NCBI RefSeq assembly: GCF_900996235.1
Contig: NZ_CAAJGM010000285.1
Coordinates: 170,364 to 234,363, forward strand
DNA from: Paraburkholderia sp. BCC1885
GTDB lineage: Bacteria; Pseudomonadota; Gammaproteobacteria; Burkholderiales; Burkholderiaceae
DNA length: 64,000 nucleotides
Direction: 5' to 3'
This document shows, one piece after another, positions 63,269-64,000 of this stretch. Both the position numbers and the translations under genes were made by a program. Positions within the stretch are counted from its first letter, which is position 1; every line of letters starts with the position of its first letter. A model generated the notes under the pieces. That model was not told the origin of the DNA and did not search any database. It saw only the letters and a list, made by a program, of their open reading frames with translations.

Positions 63269-63873
63269 ATGAGCAAAAAAGTCGCCGAAATTATTGTGGA
63301 GACGCTTGTCTCGGCCGGCGTAAAACATTGCTACGGAATCGTGGGCGATACGCTGAATCTCATCGCTCACCACATTAACGAGAGCGATATCGAGTGGGTT
63401 CATGTGCGCCACGAGGAGGCGGGCGCGTTCGCCGCCGAAGGGGAGGCCATGATAACCGGCAATCTGACCGCCGTCGCCGGAAGCTGCGGCCCCGGCAGCC
63501 TGCACTTCATCAATGGCCTCGTGGACGCCAACCGCAATCGGGCTCCGGTGATCCTGATCGCTACCCAGGTGGCCAGCGAGGAACTCGGTTTCAACTTTCC
63601 GCAGGAAGTGGACTTCAAGGCGATCTACGGATCGTGCAGCGTGTTCTGCGACATGATCATCACGCCCGAGCAGGCGCGCCGCAAGACCGTCATGGCGTGC
63701 CAGACGGCGATTGCCAAGGGCGGCGTGGCCGTGCTGATCGTGCCGGTGGACATTGCCCACGCGAGTGCGAGCGACGCGGTTCCTTACTCGATTCACACCA
63801 GCGTGCCTGTGGTCCGGCCCAGCGACGCGGACCTCGATCGCGCCGCCGAAATCCTCAATTCGGGCGAGAAGGT
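63269..63873 (+). pseudogene. poxB: Thiamine-diphosphate enzyme (PoxB-like) truncated by an insertion sequence
   Basis: The N-terminal ~200 residues match the TPP-binding Pyr domain of pyruvate oxidase/acetolactate synthase proteins, including HEEAGAFAAEGEAM (catalytic Glu at 50) and LTAVAGSCGPGSLHFINGL. The expected continuation after NSGEKV is replaced at about 63874 by unrelated sequence. The frame runs on into the element and stops at 63934. The rest of the gene may lie beyond the insertion outside the window. A full PoxB-type enzyme would make acetate from pyruvate. Confidence 0.82.
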
Positions 63874-64000
63874 TGAGAGGTGGCCCCGGAAATCTGGACA
63901 GTCGGTTAGGTGGAATCGCTGGGTTCTGAGATAGGCATAATGCCTACAAAGGAAACCAGACGATGACGAAGAGAACCCGGCGCACGCACTCAGCGGCGTT
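63874..64000 (+). mobile_element. Left end of an IS3-family insertion sequence
   Basis: The end of the element is recognised by TGGCCCCGGAAATCTGGACAG-type terminal sequence beginning at about 63874-63881, followed by an orfA start at 63963 (MTKRTRRTHS). The break coincides with the loss of PoxB homology. The exact first base and target duplication cannot be fixed without the right end, which is outside the window. Confidence 0.75.
63963..64000 (+). CDS. IS3-family transposase OrfA, N-terminal fragment
   Basis: The first 12 codons (MTKRTRRTHSAA) match the conserved start of IS3-family OrfA proteins that carry a helix-turn-helix DNA-binding domain. The gene runs off the right edge. OrfB is expected beyond the window with a programmed frameshift. 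Confidence 0.7.
   Translation, partial: MTKRTRRTHSAA

Noticed and set aside
1..64000. CRISPR array or phage genome
   Set aside because: No regularly spaced direct repeats and no phage structural genes were seen; the only mobile sequence is the IS3 fragment at the right edge.

Overview
The window looks like a chromosomal segment of a high-GC betaproteobacterium of the Burkholderiaceae, most probably Paraburkholderia or a close relative. This rests on GC-rich codon use, the gene families present (the livHMGF order, RibB fused to a degenerate GTP cyclohydrolase domain, a MocR regulator, a bacteriophytochrome cluster) and many short Rho-independent terminators. The genus is an inference; no rRNA is present.

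Layout. 1-1095: a mechanosensitive channel gene broken by a 44-bp tandem duplication. 1335-6527: fatty-acid desaturase, then nadA-nadC (+) facing nadB (-), the de novo NAD pathway to nicotinate mononucleotide. 6742-10001: rpmB-rpmG, radC, and an FKBP isomerase with ispH. 10540-15232: a decayed, internally deleted branched-chain amino acid binding protein upstream of intact livHMGF. 15352-17286: a GNAT gene and argD behind a leader that reads as an arginine attenuator. 17399-20689: 2Fe-2S reductase, SDR protein and rsuA. 20821-26641: a ProXWV-type betaine transporter with an enolase-superfamily enzyme and a divergent MocR regulator, possibly one catabolic module. 26922-33780: amino acid permease, heme oxygenase, PAS histidine kinase, response regulator and bacteriophytochrome, a red/far-red light-sensing cluster. 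33914-38698: tRNA-Leu(CAA), hemN, small genes, uppP, trmB and tRNA-Gly(CCC). 38991-44590: accessory exported proteins, including an outer-membrane barrel built from two repeats. 44740-51719: ubiD, a lytic transglycosylase, an aminotransferase, nusB-ribH and ribB. 52026-63080: accessory genes with four regulators (TetR, AraC, LysR and the targets they face), a low-GC acyltransferase and a two-domain aspartic protease lipoprotein. 63269-64000: a poxB-like gene cut by the left end of an IS3-family element that runs off the window.

The most interesting signal is in front of argD (17107-17286, minus strand). A consensus-like promoter is followed, with almost no 5' leader, by a 16-codon ORF with four consecutive Arg codons, then mutually exclusive antiterminator and terminator hairpins, then argD. 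This is the layout of ribosome-mediated attenuation, here apparently for arginine.

All calls come from reading the sequence. No database search was run, and functional names below family level are inferences.
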